DNA of 64,000 nt from Janthinobacterium violaceinigrum. GTDB taxonomy: Bacteria; Pseudomonadota; Gammaproteobacteria; Burkholderiales; Burkholderiaceae_D. Of this stretch, positions 1 through 8,451 are shown one piece after another. The notes under the pieces are model-generated. The model made no database searches. It had not been told where the DNA came from and saw nothing but the letters and a program-made list of their open reading frames with translations. Each line of letters begins with the position of its first letter. The first letter of the stretch is position 1. The position numbers and the translations under genes were made by a program. The stretch is from the NCBI RefSeq assembly GCF_009208555.1, contig NZ_WFLI01000019.1:53701-117700 (forward strand), given 5' to 3'.

Positions 1-2648
1 CCGAGTTCGGCAAGAATGTCGGCGAAGCGCGCCTTCATCTGCGCCACCTCGTGCGGTATGTCGATATTCAACTGCGCGAGGCCATCGCGCTGCACGGCAA
101 TGGCGTCGAGCAGGCGGCCCTGCAGTTGATACTGGTGCGCCTGGATGGCAATGCAGCGTACCTGCAGCAGCGGCGTCAGGGAACGGGCCCGCACCAGAGG
201 ATAGATCGCCTCGGCAGCATCGAACTGGCCGCACAGGTAGGCCGCTTCGGCCGCGCCCAGTTGCAGGTCGATCCAGAGGCCGGCGTGCCTGTTCCATGCC
301 TCAGGCGGCAGCAGGCCGAGCCCGATCCGCATGTGCTCCAGGGTGGCCTGGAACGCGGCAGAACGCCGCGCCTTGACGCCGGCCTGGAGATTGAGCGCGG
401 CCAGTTGCACGCGCTCGCCCGCATCGTCGATCAGCGTGCGGCCGGCGTTGAGCTGTTCGACGATTTCAAACAGCATTTCATCCTGGCGTTCCGGCGGCGC
501 GTGCCGCAGGAGCAGGTGGCCGATGAGCAGATGGTTGGCTGCGCGCGTGCCGGCATCGGCGACAAGGTAGGCGGCCTGCTGCACCCGGTCATGCAGGAAT
601 CGGTAGCTGACGCCGCTTTGGCCCGCGTCGGTGCCGCCATGCACGTATTTATAGCGTTCGTCGAGCGGCTGGATCAGTCCTGCCTTGAGCGCCGGCCACA
701 GGTCTTGCTGCGTGTCCCAGGGCGTGCGGCTTGCTGCCAGCGCGAGCGTGTCGAGCGTGAAGCGGTTGCCGCTGGAGGCGGCCAGTTGCAGCAGGCGCTG
801 CGTCACTTCGGGCAGGCGGCGGATTTTCTCCAGCAGTACCTCGACCACGTTGTCGGTGTATCTGGCCTGTTCTATCGCGGGCAGGTCCCAGTCCCAGCAA
901 TCGTCGGCGGCCCGATAGCGCAGATGGCCCGCTTCATTGAGCGCGGCCAGGAACTGGTTGAGGAAAAATGGGTTGCCGGCAGTCTTGCGGTAGCAAATAC
1001 GGGTCAATGGCGCGCAGCCGGCGGCCGGCACGCGCACGGTGGCCGATACCATTTGCGCCACCTGCGGCTCGGTCAGTGCGCGCAGTAACAGCGTCGACAG
1101 GCGCACGCCGCGTGCGCGCAGCTTGTCTTGCAGCGCGCTGAGCGGATGCGCGGCGCCCACTTCGTTGTCGCGGTAGGCGCCGATCAGCAGCATGCAGCAA
1201 TTGTCGCCGGAGACCATCAGCAGTTCGATCATCCGCAGCGTGGCCGCATCGGCCCATTGCAGGTCGTCGAGGAACAGCACCAGCGGATGCCCGGCGGTGG
1301 CGAAGACGTCGACGAAGCGGGGGAACAGCCGGTCCAGGCGGTGCTGGGCCTGTGTCGGCGCCGACTCCGGCATCGCGTCGGTGGGCCCGACGATCAATGC
1401 CAGCTGCGGTATCAGTTCGACCAGCACGCCCATGCCGCTGCCCAGGGCGGCGTGCAGTTTCCCCGACCACTGCCGCAGCGTTTCCTCGGGCAGGCCCAGC
1501 AACTGGCGCACCAGCCCCTGGAAGGCTTGGATCAGCGGGGCATAGGGGACGTCGCGTTGCAGCTGGTCGAATTTGCCGGACAGGAAGCAGCCGCGCCGGG
1601 CGATGATCGGCTTTTGCACTTCGTTGATGACCGCCGACTTGCCGATGCCGGAGTGGCCGGCCACCAGCAGCATTTCGCAGGTGCCCGCCGCGCTGCGCTC
1701 GAACGCCGCCAGCAGCGCGGCGATGGCATCTTCGCGCCCATGCAGCGTCTGCGGGACAAGGAAGCGGCCATTGTGGTCGGACAGTTTAAGGGCCTGTGCC
1801 GGCTTGTCCGCGCGGCAGGCTGCGAGGTCGCTGCGCAGGCCCTGCAAGCTCTGGTAGCGCTGATCGGCATTTTTCTCCAGCAGCCGCTGGATGATCGGCA
1901 GCAGCTGGCCCGGCAAGCTTGCCAGCGCCGGGTGCGACCAGTCGGGACTGCGCGCAATGTGGCAATGCACGAGTTCCATCTCGTCGCCCGTCTCGAACGG
2001 CGCCTGGCCGGCCAGCAATTCGTACAAGGTGGCGCCGAGCGCATAGAAATCGGCGCGCCAGTCGACCCGCCGGTTCATGCGCCCCGTCTGTTCCGGCGCC
2101 ATGTAGCGCAGCGTGCCTTCCAGCGTACTGAGATTGACGATGCCCTGGCTTTCGTATGGCAGTTCGCAGGCGATGCCGAAATCGGTCAGCTGCAGCCGCC
2201 GTTGTTCTGCATTCCACACCAGGTTGGAGGGGTTGATATCCTTGTGGATCACGCCCTGGCGATGGACTTCCTCCAGCGCCGCGCACAGTTGCAGCGCGAT
2301 GTCGAAAAAATCGTCGAGTGCCAACGCGGGCTGCGATGGCGTCCTGCGCGCCGCCACCTGCGCGCGCAGAATCTGGTCGAGCGCCTGGCCACCCGTATCT
2401 TCCTGGATCATCGTCCAGCGTCCGCCATGCAGCTGCAGGGCAAGCGGATGTACCACGCCAGGATGGCGGCAGCGGCGCGCGATCGCATACTCGCGCTTGA
2501 ATTGCGCCAATTGCTGAAAGGAGGGAAACGGCTGATTCGGTTTCTTGACGACCAGCGCCGTGCCATCGGCAGCCCGGGCGCGGTAAACCTGCGAGCGGGA
2601 ACCGCTGTGCAGCTGTTTGATGATCTCGTGGTCGAAAAAGGAGCTCAT
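1..2648 (-). CDS. Trifunctional Ser/Thr kinase / AAA ATPase (probable sensor histidine kinase), N-terminal part
   Basis: Starts with ATG at 2648 and stays open to the left edge, so 882 codons are visible and the C-terminus lies outside. Residues 1-280 form a Hanks-type kinase: Lys35/36 in VVKK, catalytic HKDINPSN at 135-142, DFG at 156-158 and an APEQTGRMNR activation segment. An AAA_16-type ATPase follows, with Walker A GHSGIGKS at 331-338 and Walker B LFLDDLQW near 455-465. Proteins with this order and the characteristic TGRMNR motif usually continue into TPR-like, GAF and histidine-kinase domains, about 1,700-2,000 residues in all; that part is inferred. The likely role is cytoplasmic signal integration by phosphorylation. 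It is transcribed away from the SGNH hydrolase gene, with its promoter region in the 234 bp before it. Confidence 0.88.
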   Translation of the reverse strand, partial: MSSFFDHEIIKQLHSGSRSQVYRARAADGTALVVKKPNQPFPSFQQLAQFKREYAIARRCRHPGVVHPLALQLHGGRWTMIQEDTGGQALDQILRAQVAARRTPSQPALALDDFFDIALQLCAALEEVHRQGVIHKDINPSNLVWNAEQRRLQLTDFGIACELPYESQGIVNLSTLEGTLRYMAPEQTGRMNRRVDWRADFYALGATLYELLAGQAPFETGDEMELVHCHIARSPDWSHPALASLPGQLLPIIQRLLEKNADQRYQSLQGLRSDLAACRADKPAQALKLSDHNGRFLVPQTLHGREDAIAALLAAFERSAAGTCEMLLVAGHSGIGKSAVINEVQKPIIARRGCFLSGKFDQLQRDVPYAPLIQAFQGLVRQLLGLPEETLRQWSGKLHAALGSGMGVLVELIPQLALIVGPTDAMPESAPTQAQHRLDRLFPRFVDVFATAGHPLVLFLDDLQWADAATLRMIELLMVSGDNCCMLLIGAYRDNEVGAAHPLSALQDKLRARGVRLSTLLLRALTEPQVAQMVSATVRVPAAGCAPLTRICYRKTAGNPFFLNQFLAALNEAGHLRYRAADDCWDWDLPAIEQARYTDNVVEVLLEKIRRLPEVTQRLLQLAASSGNRFTLDTLALAASRTPWDTQQDLWPALKAGLIQPLDERYKYVHGGTDAGQSGVSYRFLHDRVQQAAYLVADAGTRAANHLLIGHLLLRHAPPERQDEMLFEIVEQLNAGRTLIDDAGERVQLAALNLQAGVKARRSAAFQATLEHMRIGLGLLPPEAWNRHAGLWIDLQLGAAEAAYLCGQFDAAEAIYPLVRARSLTPLLQVRCIAIQAHQYQLQGRLLDAIAVQRDGLAQLNIDIPHEVAQMKARFADILAEL

Positions 2649-2882
2649 GGGCTGTAGCGGGACACAGACGGTTGCGGGAGCCTTGAGGCGCAGATTTCGT
2701 GGTATTACTTGATTGTAAGTATTATATCAGTAGGGAACCGCGTGGGAGCGAGCGTGGCGAGCGGTGCTGTTGCAAAAATGCCAGTGGCGGGGGAGTCCGG
2801 AACCGGAGGCTCTCTCTGGCACCAACTTCCCCCATGCATGGGAGAAGTTCAGATGAGAAAGCCTTCATGTGGGCAGTGCTCA

Positions 2883-3707
2883 CTATGCTGCAAGCCCGTC
2901 GGCTTGCAGTATGGGGCGCCAGACTTGAGCAATTTTTTCGAAACCCGTCGGCGTTGGATGCAGTTCATTGGCCCAGTCATTGTCACTTAATGTGCCGCGG
3001 CTATCGATAAGACGAACACGGCCAGGGTAACGAACGACCAGCCCTTTCAACCGCACGGTGAACTCGTCGATCAAAAAACGGATACAGGCATCTTGCAGGT
3101 GAGTGGGCACATTTGCGACGACTAGCGCAGCGCGCAGCCAACTGGTACTTTCGATAAAAGGAAGATGGATGCCGGTTGGCCGGGCATAGTCATAGTTATG
3201 CAAATAGATTTTCGTGGGCCCGCTTGCATTTTGCGCCGTATTCCATGTCGCCCCAATGATCTTGTCGATAAGAGCGATGTAGCTTCCGATCACCTTGTTT
3301 AACAGCCACTCCAGGCTCTGCTCGTCGTCGCCATGCCGGTAGCAGGCTTCCGCTGTAGTGCAAGCGGAGCAGTCATTCAATAGTAGCGGGCGCAGGTCGG
3401 ACAGGCCGGCGAAGTCGTTGCCTCCACCGCTGATAAATACCGCTGACAACGAATCCCCATGCAGTTGTAGCGCCGTTTGGATTCTTCTTTTGTAGGTTCC
3501 GTATACATAATCGTAGGCTTCGGCACCATTGTTGCCGTGAGCCAGAATGTAATGTTCTTTCGTCTCAACTAAATTTCCTAATTTATTCAAGAGCGACCCG
3601 CCGGGAAATAAATACCAAAACCAGCTATCGCCGATTGCCAGGATCGATGGTTGATGAAATTCATTTTGCATCCTCACCTCATCCCAATAAACATTTCTAT
3701 CCTGCAT
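2883..3707 (-). CDS. SGNH/GDSL-type hydrolase
   Basis: A 274-residue protein with the four SGNH blocks: IGDSW near the N-terminus (nucleophile Ser), a Gly in the SGG segment, GGGNDF (Asn of block III) and NELHPTPTGF (His of block V) near the C-terminus. Such enzymes are esterases or lipases acting on acyl esters; the substrate cannot be told. I chose the ATG at 3707 because GGAGGA lies 6 nt before it; ATGs at 3743 and 3713 are in frame but 3713 abuts the SD and 3743 lacks one. No signal peptide is seen, so it is probably cytoplasmic or exported by another route. The last codons overlap an inverted repeat at 2888-2909. It borders the prophage remnant and could be cargo or host. Confidence 0.75.
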   Translation of the reverse strand: MQDRNVYWDEVRMQNEFHQPSILAIGDSWFWYLFPGGSLLNKLGNLVETKEHYILAHGNNGAEAYDYVYGTYKRRIQTALQLHGDSLSAVFISGGGNDFAGLSDLRPLLLNDCSACTTAEACYRHGDDEQSLEWLLNKVIGSYIALIDKIIGATWNTAQNASGPTKIYLHNYDYARPTGIHLPFIESTSWLRAALVVANVPTHLQDACIRFLIDEFTVRLKGLVVRYPGRVRLIDSRGTLSDNDWANELHPTPTGFEKIAQVWRPILQADGLAA

Positions 3708-4267
3708 GATCATTCCTCCCGCGTAGGCTATATTTGAATTCATGCTGAGGGGGCTTGCCAGAACGCAGCAATCTCCCCGGCATTGCGAATGTTTGCTCCT
3801 GCCGCCTGTAGCGACGGGCTTGCCCGGGCTACGATGCGGTGGGCTTGCTGTCTATTAGTTAGCGGAGCGTCGGATTAGTTGCATGCTCGGATGCGAATGT
3901 CGGCTTCGGGATTATTGTGCTGAAAAATCGAGCGGCAACATTCAGGCCTCCAGGCAGTCGGCGATCGTTCAGTGCGGCGATTCTGGGTAGGCCAGGCTGG
4001 CAGGATTTCTATCACAAGCCAATAGGGGGGCAGCCTCTTGGCATGCGCATATGTTGCAGGTTCATGCTGTTTCCGTGCCCTCACTAACTCTTGTAGGTCG
4101 TCAAGGTTTCTCTCTGTTCTCGCGGATGATGTTCCGTATTTCTTCAATTAGCCACCACACATGCAGGGGCGTCGCTAGTCCGCCTGTTTGCCCGTGAAAA
4201 CGTGCTCTTGCATCGTGGCGTAGCTTTGGCGCCTGGCTGTTACTGCCTGGTTTTTTGATGTCGCGCG
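3708..4267. other. Stretch without a convincing gene, degraded DNA at the prophage edge
   Basis: Only short minus-strand frames are present (for example 3875-4147 and 4101-4325), which overlap each other in different frames and resemble nothing I recognise. The region directly downstream of the truncated gpV copy probably holds decayed phage or cargo sequence. Two adjacent frames encoding IEEIRNIIREN and NLDDLQELVRARK might be one frameshifted small protein, but this is a guess. Confidence 0.4.
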
Positions 4268-4444
4268 TCAGTTTGCCGACCCAGTGCACGTGCTGCTGGC
4301 GCGTCGAGTGGCCCAGTTCAGCCATTCAGTGGCAAGTGTCGGCCCGAGCCGCACGCGCGCCTTGTCCCCTTTGACCTCGGCGATGGTGCCCGGGCGGATC
4401 AGGTTTCGCAGCAAGTGGTGGGGGGCGGACAGGTCGGCGTTCAT
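4268..4444 (-). pseudogene. Truncated second copy of phage baseplate gene V (gpV)
   Basis: The first 57 codons match the N-terminus of the intact gpV at 7146-7808 (NLIRPGTIAEVKG against NLIRLGTIAEVKG; ATEWLNWA against TTEWLNWA) and then run into a TGA. At DNA level about 210 bp (4285-4497) is a direct repeat of 7653-7861, diverged by substitutions and small indels; similarity extends upstream of the start to the sequence TTGATAAG. The frame is lost near 4270. Like the intact gpV, this copy is directly preceded by an AT-rich immunity-type gene, suggesting that it ended a second Rhs-immunity-V unit. Confidence 0.8.
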
Positions 4445-4521
4445 GCAGTGTATGTTGCCGAAATCCGCGTGCGGATGCACGCGGGGGCGGGTTGATAAGC
4501 GAGTTAATGGCTTTATAATCG

Positions 4522-4965
4522 TTAGTTGTCTATCTTTCTATAAAATTTCTCGTTCAATAACGTGGACTTACTTCCTTCATTACCTCTTGTTAGATCAATT
4601 CTTATAGGAACATTTGATGTGAAATCACCTTCGTAGACTTCAATAATTAAAGTTATATCTGAGTCGATCAATCGATTGCTTTTTAAGACTTTGATAATCT
4701 TAATTTTTGATCCAATAGGAACTAAATTGGCAAATGCAATCTGATGTCCACCTATGCCAGGGGGAGGCATCAACGTGACATAGTCAACTGGCGCATTTGA
4801 GTGTTTTTTGATTCCATGGCCAATTATCGGTCCTGTAATCTCATAGGTTTTTCCGATCAATTTGGAGTAGCCTTCTTCATTGCTAATGTCTATAAATTTC
4901 TCAGAATAGCAACCAATTAATCCAAAAACAAAGAAAACAACAATAAATTCATAAAATTTTTTCAT
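4522..4965 (-). CDS. Small AT-rich lipoprotein, possible orphan immunity protein
   Basis: 147 residues beginning with a lipoprotein signal (MKKF..., hydrophobic stretch, lipobox LIGC with Cys19), so it should be lipidated and placed in the inner or outer membrane. The rest is soluble and unlike any family I recognise. An SD-like GGAGC lies 7 nt before the ATG. Base composition is far below the chromosomal average. It follows the membrane protein at 5016-5483 and stands directly before the broken gpV copy, the same place the immunity gene holds in front of the intact gpV. A role as immunity protein for a lost periplasmic Rhs toxin is an inference from this position. Confidence 0.6.
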   Translation of the reverse strand: MKKFYEFIVVFFVFGLIGCYSEKFIDISNEEGYSKLIGKTYEITGPIIGHGIKKHSNAPVDYVTLMPPPGIGGHQIAFANLVPIGSKIKIIKVLKSNRLIDSDITLIIEVYEGDFTSNVPIRIDLTRGNEGSKSTLLNEKFYRKIDN

Positions 4966-5015
4966 GATCTAGCTCCGGAAACGTGGAAATTTAGCCCATT
5001 CTCTAAATCCCATGT

Positions 5016-5483
5016 CTAGTGCTCGAAAGGAGTTTGCTCCTTCTTTTTTACGGCGTCTAAATATGCTCCTGGCATAGTTGGGATATTTGCCTTCCAATCT
5101 ACTGGTATTGCTAATCTGGATTCTAATACCGGAGGTCCGATAGTGAATAAGATAGCTCCATATACCCAGCCCAACAGTAGTGTGGGGAAAAAATAAAAGT
5201 TGCTAATTGTATATTCTCGAATCAGAATAGATGTTCCCCTGAGTGCAAGTTCTGCAGCAAACGCCGCTGCAATCCATCCGATAAATCCTATAATTGCACC
5301 TAAAAGTGCTCGGTTGTGCCATGGATAAGTAAAAATAGATCGGTTTAATATGTATATTGATAGGGAAATAAAAGTGAGTAATGTGCACGTAATTACAAAA
5401 ACGTTATAGTGTCGAGCAATCAAGCAGGTCCATAAGACCTGTAAGATGGTACTTAATGCTATAAAGATAATATTTAATTTCAT
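5016..5483 (-). CDS. Integral membrane protein, probable immunity partner of the frameshifted Rhs tip
   Basis: 155 residues with about four hydrophobic segments (near 3-24, 28-47, 60-85 and 95-120) and an AT-rich codon use unlike the chromosome. Its ATG at 5483 shares a base with the TAA of the restored Rhs-tip frame (TAATG), the tight coupling typical of toxin-immunity pairs. No family is recognised. A membrane location suits protection against a toxin acting on the envelope or entering from the periplasm, but this is inference. Transcribed with the lipoprotein gene 50 bp downstream. Confidence 0.6.
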   Translation of the reverse strand: MKLNIIFIALSTILQVLWTCLIARHYNVFVITCTLLTFISLSIYILNRSIFTYPWHNRALLGAIIGFIGWIAAAFAAELALRGTSILIREYTISNFYFFPTLLLGWVYGAILFTIGPPVLESRLAIPVDWKANIPTMPGAYLDAVKKKEQTPFEH

Positions 5484-5991
5484 TATTTTTTACCTGCGTC
5501 ACGAAAAATATTTCCTGGGAATAGAGTTCCGCTTGTTACGTTCGGAAAATATGGCGACTGATTTAATACGTTTGAAACATTTACGGCGCATTGAGCGATA
5601 CCTGGGCTTTGCATTCCTTCATTTTTTGCAATAACCGTTGTTCCTCTTTTTTGCTTGTATCTTTGCAATTTTTCTCAATTTTCGAGTCGGTGTGGTATTT
5701 TGAAAATTTACCTATACTCGCTGTGCTTCCCTCTACGACATCACCAGTGCGGCCGCCGTTGCTTTGTGCGTACGAACCGCTAGGATCAAATAAAATCGGT
5801 TGTCCTCTTTCGCCCGCCTGTGACATGTAAAGTGCCGCATGATCTCGAAGTCCCCATGAATTGGTTGTTACCAGCACGCACGTCTCGAGTCCGTTAGAAT
5901 CAATAGACGAAATGGGATTTCCCCCAACATATGCATAGGTATTGATACCTCCGACTAGTCCAATTGGATCACTCTGCAATAGCCTACCATA
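5483..5991 (-). pseudogene. Displaced Rhs C-terminal tip with frameshifted toxin domain
   Basis: Begins inside the end of an Rhs core (GRLLQSDPIGLVGG, TYAYVGGNP, then DSNG) without any Rhs body in front. The toxin part shows a DHAAL motif, FDPSGSY, then after a frame change QCAVNVSNVL and LFPGNI. To my recollection this His/Asp/Cys order occurs in a cysteine-hydrolase-like Rhs toxin family. One frame ends at 5581 (KECKAQ...); the continuing frame runs to a TAA at 5483. The two join if one A is added to the A6 run near 5616-5621. As sequenced, the product loses the candidate catalytic Cys. It lies directly before a membrane protein gene (TAATG overlap). It could be a pseudogene, a sequencing error or, less likely, recoding. 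Confidence 0.7.
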
Positions 5992-6057
5992 GGATACGGG
6001 TGAGATACGGAAAGGGCACAATCGGGATACGCCTGACGCCAACGTGCCCAGCAAAGC

Positions 6058-6510
6058 TTACTTTGATGGTCGCTCTGCCCTCCGAAGTGCGACCTCTTCG
6101 GAAGCCGATTCCCCCTTTTTTGCGTCAATCTTCTTCAGAGAAACCAACAGGTCGTCAATTTCGGCGTCATTCTCCGGCTTCCGAAGTATTGTGATGAGAC
6201 CGACCAACGCGTCGGCATTCTGACATTTCGCGGCCAGCCGGAAATATTTTTCCGCCTGCTGCAACTCTAGCGATGAATACAAATGATATTGCGCGAGCCT
6301 ATATGCTGAAACACAATTGCCTTTTTCGGCTTCGGCAACAAGTTGAGATAAATCCCGCTGAGTAAGGTTAAACGGTCGATCTCCACGCTGCGCTTCATTT
6401 GCGGAGATTCGTGACTGCTGAAAATAAACGGCGCATCCAATGGCGAGCAACGCAATAATTGATAGCCCTGTCGCTATTAGGATGCCCTTCCGTCGGTGAA
6501 AGGTTCTCAA
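6058..6510 (-). CDS. Membrane-anchored Sel1/TPR-like protein, probable immunity of Rhs tip 2
   Basis: 150 residues: a basic N-terminus, one membrane segment (about 9-27, containing IGC) and a soluble part with helical-repeat character (SAYRLAQYHLYSS, AEKYFRLAAKCQNADALVGL) resembling Sel1-type repeats. The start is TTG at 6510, 4 nt overlapping the TGA of the Rhs tip (TTGA), with GGGAGA 6 nt upstream. This coupling and position directly after an Rhs tip suggest an immunity gene. The toxin it would neutralise is almost wholly deleted, so the gene may be an orphan maintained for protection against sister strains. Function is inferred from context only. Confidence 0.6.
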   Translation of the reverse strand: MRTFHRRKGILIATGLSIIALLAIGCAVYFQQSRISANEAQRGDRPFNLTQRDLSQLVAEAEKGNCVSAYRLAQYHLYSSLELQQAEKYFRLAAKCQNADALVGLITILRKPENDAEIDDLLVSLKKIDAKKGESASEEVALRRAERPSK

Positions 6511-6914
6511 TATTTTCTCCCTTTATAGTTCTGATTTTGGGGAGCGTTGTGCCAGATCCCGCCCTCACCACTTGGTGGAGTTTTCTCAAGATCGCCACGT
6601 GTCGGATATGTAAAATCGCCACCAACATATGCATAGGTGTTGATCCCACCAGCCAAGCCAATCGGATCGCTCTGCACATACCGTCCTAGCGAGGCATCAT
6701 AGTAACGGTTCCAGTTGTACCACAACCCTGACTCGGTATCGTAATACTGGCCTGGAAAGCCGATATGCATGCCACCAATATTGTCGATGATGACGGTGCG
6801 GTCAAATGCCGCGTTGGCGGCGCGCCATGCAATGGCGCCATTCGAGCCGGTCAGCACTTCCGGCCGGCCCAGCTTGTCGTTATGGCTGGCGTAGAACTGG
6901 TCGTTGCGCAGCAC
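6507..6914 (-). pseudogene. Displaced Rhs core end with stump of a toxin domain (tip 2)
   Basis: About 98 codons match the end of the intact Rhs protein (SHNDKLGRPEVL, NIGGMHIGFPGQYYDT, ASLGRYVQSDPIGL, YAYVGG); the DNA at about 6612-6880 is a direct repeat of about 8822-9080. After YAYVGG the usual NPxxxxDPxG motif is missing and only about 37 residues follow to the TGA, so most of the toxin domain seems deleted. Upstream, the frame is fused without interruption to phage gene J sequence. There is no start of its own; translation would need the fusion. Confidence 0.75.
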
Positions 6915-7149
6915 TTCCGGGCCGACGCCGATAAACAAGGTGGCCTTGATATGGTAGTCGATGACCTGGGCGGCCTGGACCGTCAGTCGGTCGCCCAGGG
7001 TGCGCACTTCCTCGGCGTTGAGCGCGCGCGCCACAGTGGTCAGCAGTTCGGCGCTGGCAATGCCCGTGTCGTTGTTGGCCAGCACCGTGACGATGACGCT
7101 GGCCCAGGCCCGACAGGCTGCGCCCGGTGGCGGCGTGCATGCCCATCAT
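6915..7149 (-). pseudogene. Fused remnant of phage baseplate genes W and J
   Basis: Starts with ATGATGGGC at 7149, whose ATGA overlap with the gpV stop is typical of the V-W junction. The first 16 residues (MMGMHAATGRSLSGLG) match the start of gpW. Near 7100 the sequence jumps, out of frame, into gpJ-like sequence (VIVTVLANNDTGIASAEL, later FIGVGPE), so a deletion removed most of W and the first part of J. Near 6914 gpJ is then joined in frame to an Rhs core. It is no longer a working baseplate gene. Confidence 0.7.
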
Positions 7150-7808
7150 GATTGCGATCTGCCCGACTGGTCGCCGCCGGCTTTGACGCCGCCGTGCGGA
7201 TGTTTGGCCAGGCTGATGGCGCCGGCCAGCACATCCTCGCTGGCCTTGATTGTTCCTTGCACGGCCATGGCCACGCCGCCAGCGGTACCGGCTTTGGCGT
7301 TCACGCCGCCATTCAAGGCGGTGGCGCCATTGACGGTTGCCGATTGCTCGACAAGCAGCTTGCCCATGACGGTCAGGTCGCCCGTGCAAATGGTGCTGGG
7401 AGCGTTCGACGTGACCTTGTCGGCGGTGATGGTGGCCGTGCCGCCTGGCAGGGTGGCCGTCAGGGCATGGGCCGCATGGTCGTACTGCACCACGGCGCCG
7501 TCAGGATAATGGGTTGTATGGACGGACTGGTTCAGTTCCGGCGCGTCAAATGCCTGCGAGTACAGGGCCGGCAGGATGGTACCGCGCGTCAGATCGCCGC
7601 CGGGTGAAAAGACGATCACTTGTTCGTCGACAGTCGGCGCCGACCAGGTGCGGGTGCTGCCGGCGCGCCGTGCTGCCCAGTTCAGCCATTCGGTGGTGAG
7701 TGTCGGCCCGAGCCGCACGCGCGCCTTCGTCCCTTTGACCTCGGCAATGGTGCCCAGGCGGATCAGGTTTTGCAGCAAGCGGAGGAGGTCGGACAGGTCG
7801 GCGTTCAT
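7146..7808 (-). CDS. Phage baseplate assembly protein V (P2 gpV-like)
   Basis: 220 residues, close to the P2 gpV length (211). Recognisable blocks are LIRLGTIAEV, TEWLNWAARRAGSTRTW, EQVIVFSPGGDLTRG, YPDGAVVQYD and the C-terminal histidine-rich KHPHGG, which in gpV-type spikes binds metal at the tip. gpV trimers form the membrane-piercing spike of contractile tails. I start it at the Met at 7808 (MNADL) as in relatives; a longer frame begins at 7844. The stop overlaps the gpW start. It looks intact although its neighbours are broken, so it may simply have escaped decay. Confidence 0.85.
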   Translation of the reverse strand: MNADLSDLLRLLQNLIRLGTIAEVKGTKARVRLGPTLTTEWLNWAARRAGSTRTWSAPTVDEQVIVFSPGGDLTRGTILPALYSQAFDAPELNQSVHTTHYPDGAVVQYDHAAHALTATLPGGTATITADKVTSNAPSTICTGDLTVMGKLLVEQSATVNGATALNGGVNAKAGTAGGVAMAVQGTIKASEDVLAGAISLAKHPHGGVKAGGDQSGRSQS

Positions 7809-7956
7809 GCAATGCATGTTGCCGAAGTCCGCGTGCGGATGCACGCGGGGGCGGCTTGATAAGTGGCTTAGTAGTCACGAATTATTATCTACATGGTAAT
7901 GCGGAAGAAGTTGAAATTAGTTTTGATAAATTTTCGTTTTCAAAAATATAAATTTC

Positions 7957-8451
7957 TTAGTGATTCTCATTTTTTTTAACGATATTGGGAATTAATTTTC
8001 CACTATGGAACAGTGAGTAACTGTCTAAATCCGTATTGTTCTCAATTCCTATTAGGTTGAGAAACCAATTTTCACTAAATTCCAAATTAAGACCGCCATA
8101 CTCATTGGTTATTCTTGCGAAAACTATAGATTTTCCGACTAATATATTAAGCCCATAAAGCATTTTCCCATTCTTCTCATTGTTATCGTTGCTAGTGCAA
8201 ATTATTTCGTTTTCATGTAAAACATTCCATTCAGAATGCTTTACAAATATCACAAACTCGCCGTCAAATTGTCGTTGCTCAAGAGATAATGTGGAGTTTT
8301 TCAATGGTCGCTCCCTCCGAATTTTACCTCCGAAATAGAAGGAAACCATAGAGCCAGTGCCTGGTCCGGCGATAATTGACCAACAACATTTCCCAACGAG
8401 TCTTTCATAGAACTCATCAGCGGAATTTACTGTGTATTTAATATCGCCCAT
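7957..8451 (-). CDS. Probable immunity protein of the Rhs toxin
   Basis: 164 residues from ATG 8451 (MGDIKYTVNS), with AGGGA about 9 nt upstream; it overlaps the 3' end of rhs by 14 nt. A longer in-frame start at 8505 lies inside rhs and is less likely. The protein is soluble, acidic-to-neutral, AT-rich in codon use, and has a WSIIAGPGTGSMVSFYFG segment; no family is recognised with certainty. Its position directly after the toxin tip, small size and deviating composition are the hallmarks of a cognate immunity gene in polymorphic toxin loci. The assignment rests on context. Confidence 0.7.
   Translation of the reverse strand: MGDIKYTVNSADEFYERLVGKCCWSIIAGPGTGSMVSFYFGGKIRRERPLKNSTLSLEQRQFDGEFVIFVKHSEWNVLHENEIICTSNDNNEKNGKMLYGLNILVGKSIVFARITNEYGGLNLEFSENWFLNLIGIENNTDLDSYSLFHSGKLIPNIVKKNENH

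Noticed and set aside
1128..2657. 509-codon plus-strand open frame, with another at 51-1088
   Set aside because: Both are complementary to the kinase/ATPase gene, whose minus-strand frame carries clear HKD, DFG and Walker motifs.
2888..2909. Perfect inverted repeat CTGCAAGCC/GGCTTGCAG read as a terminator
   Set aside because: It lies within the last codons of the SGNH gene and has no T-run on either side.
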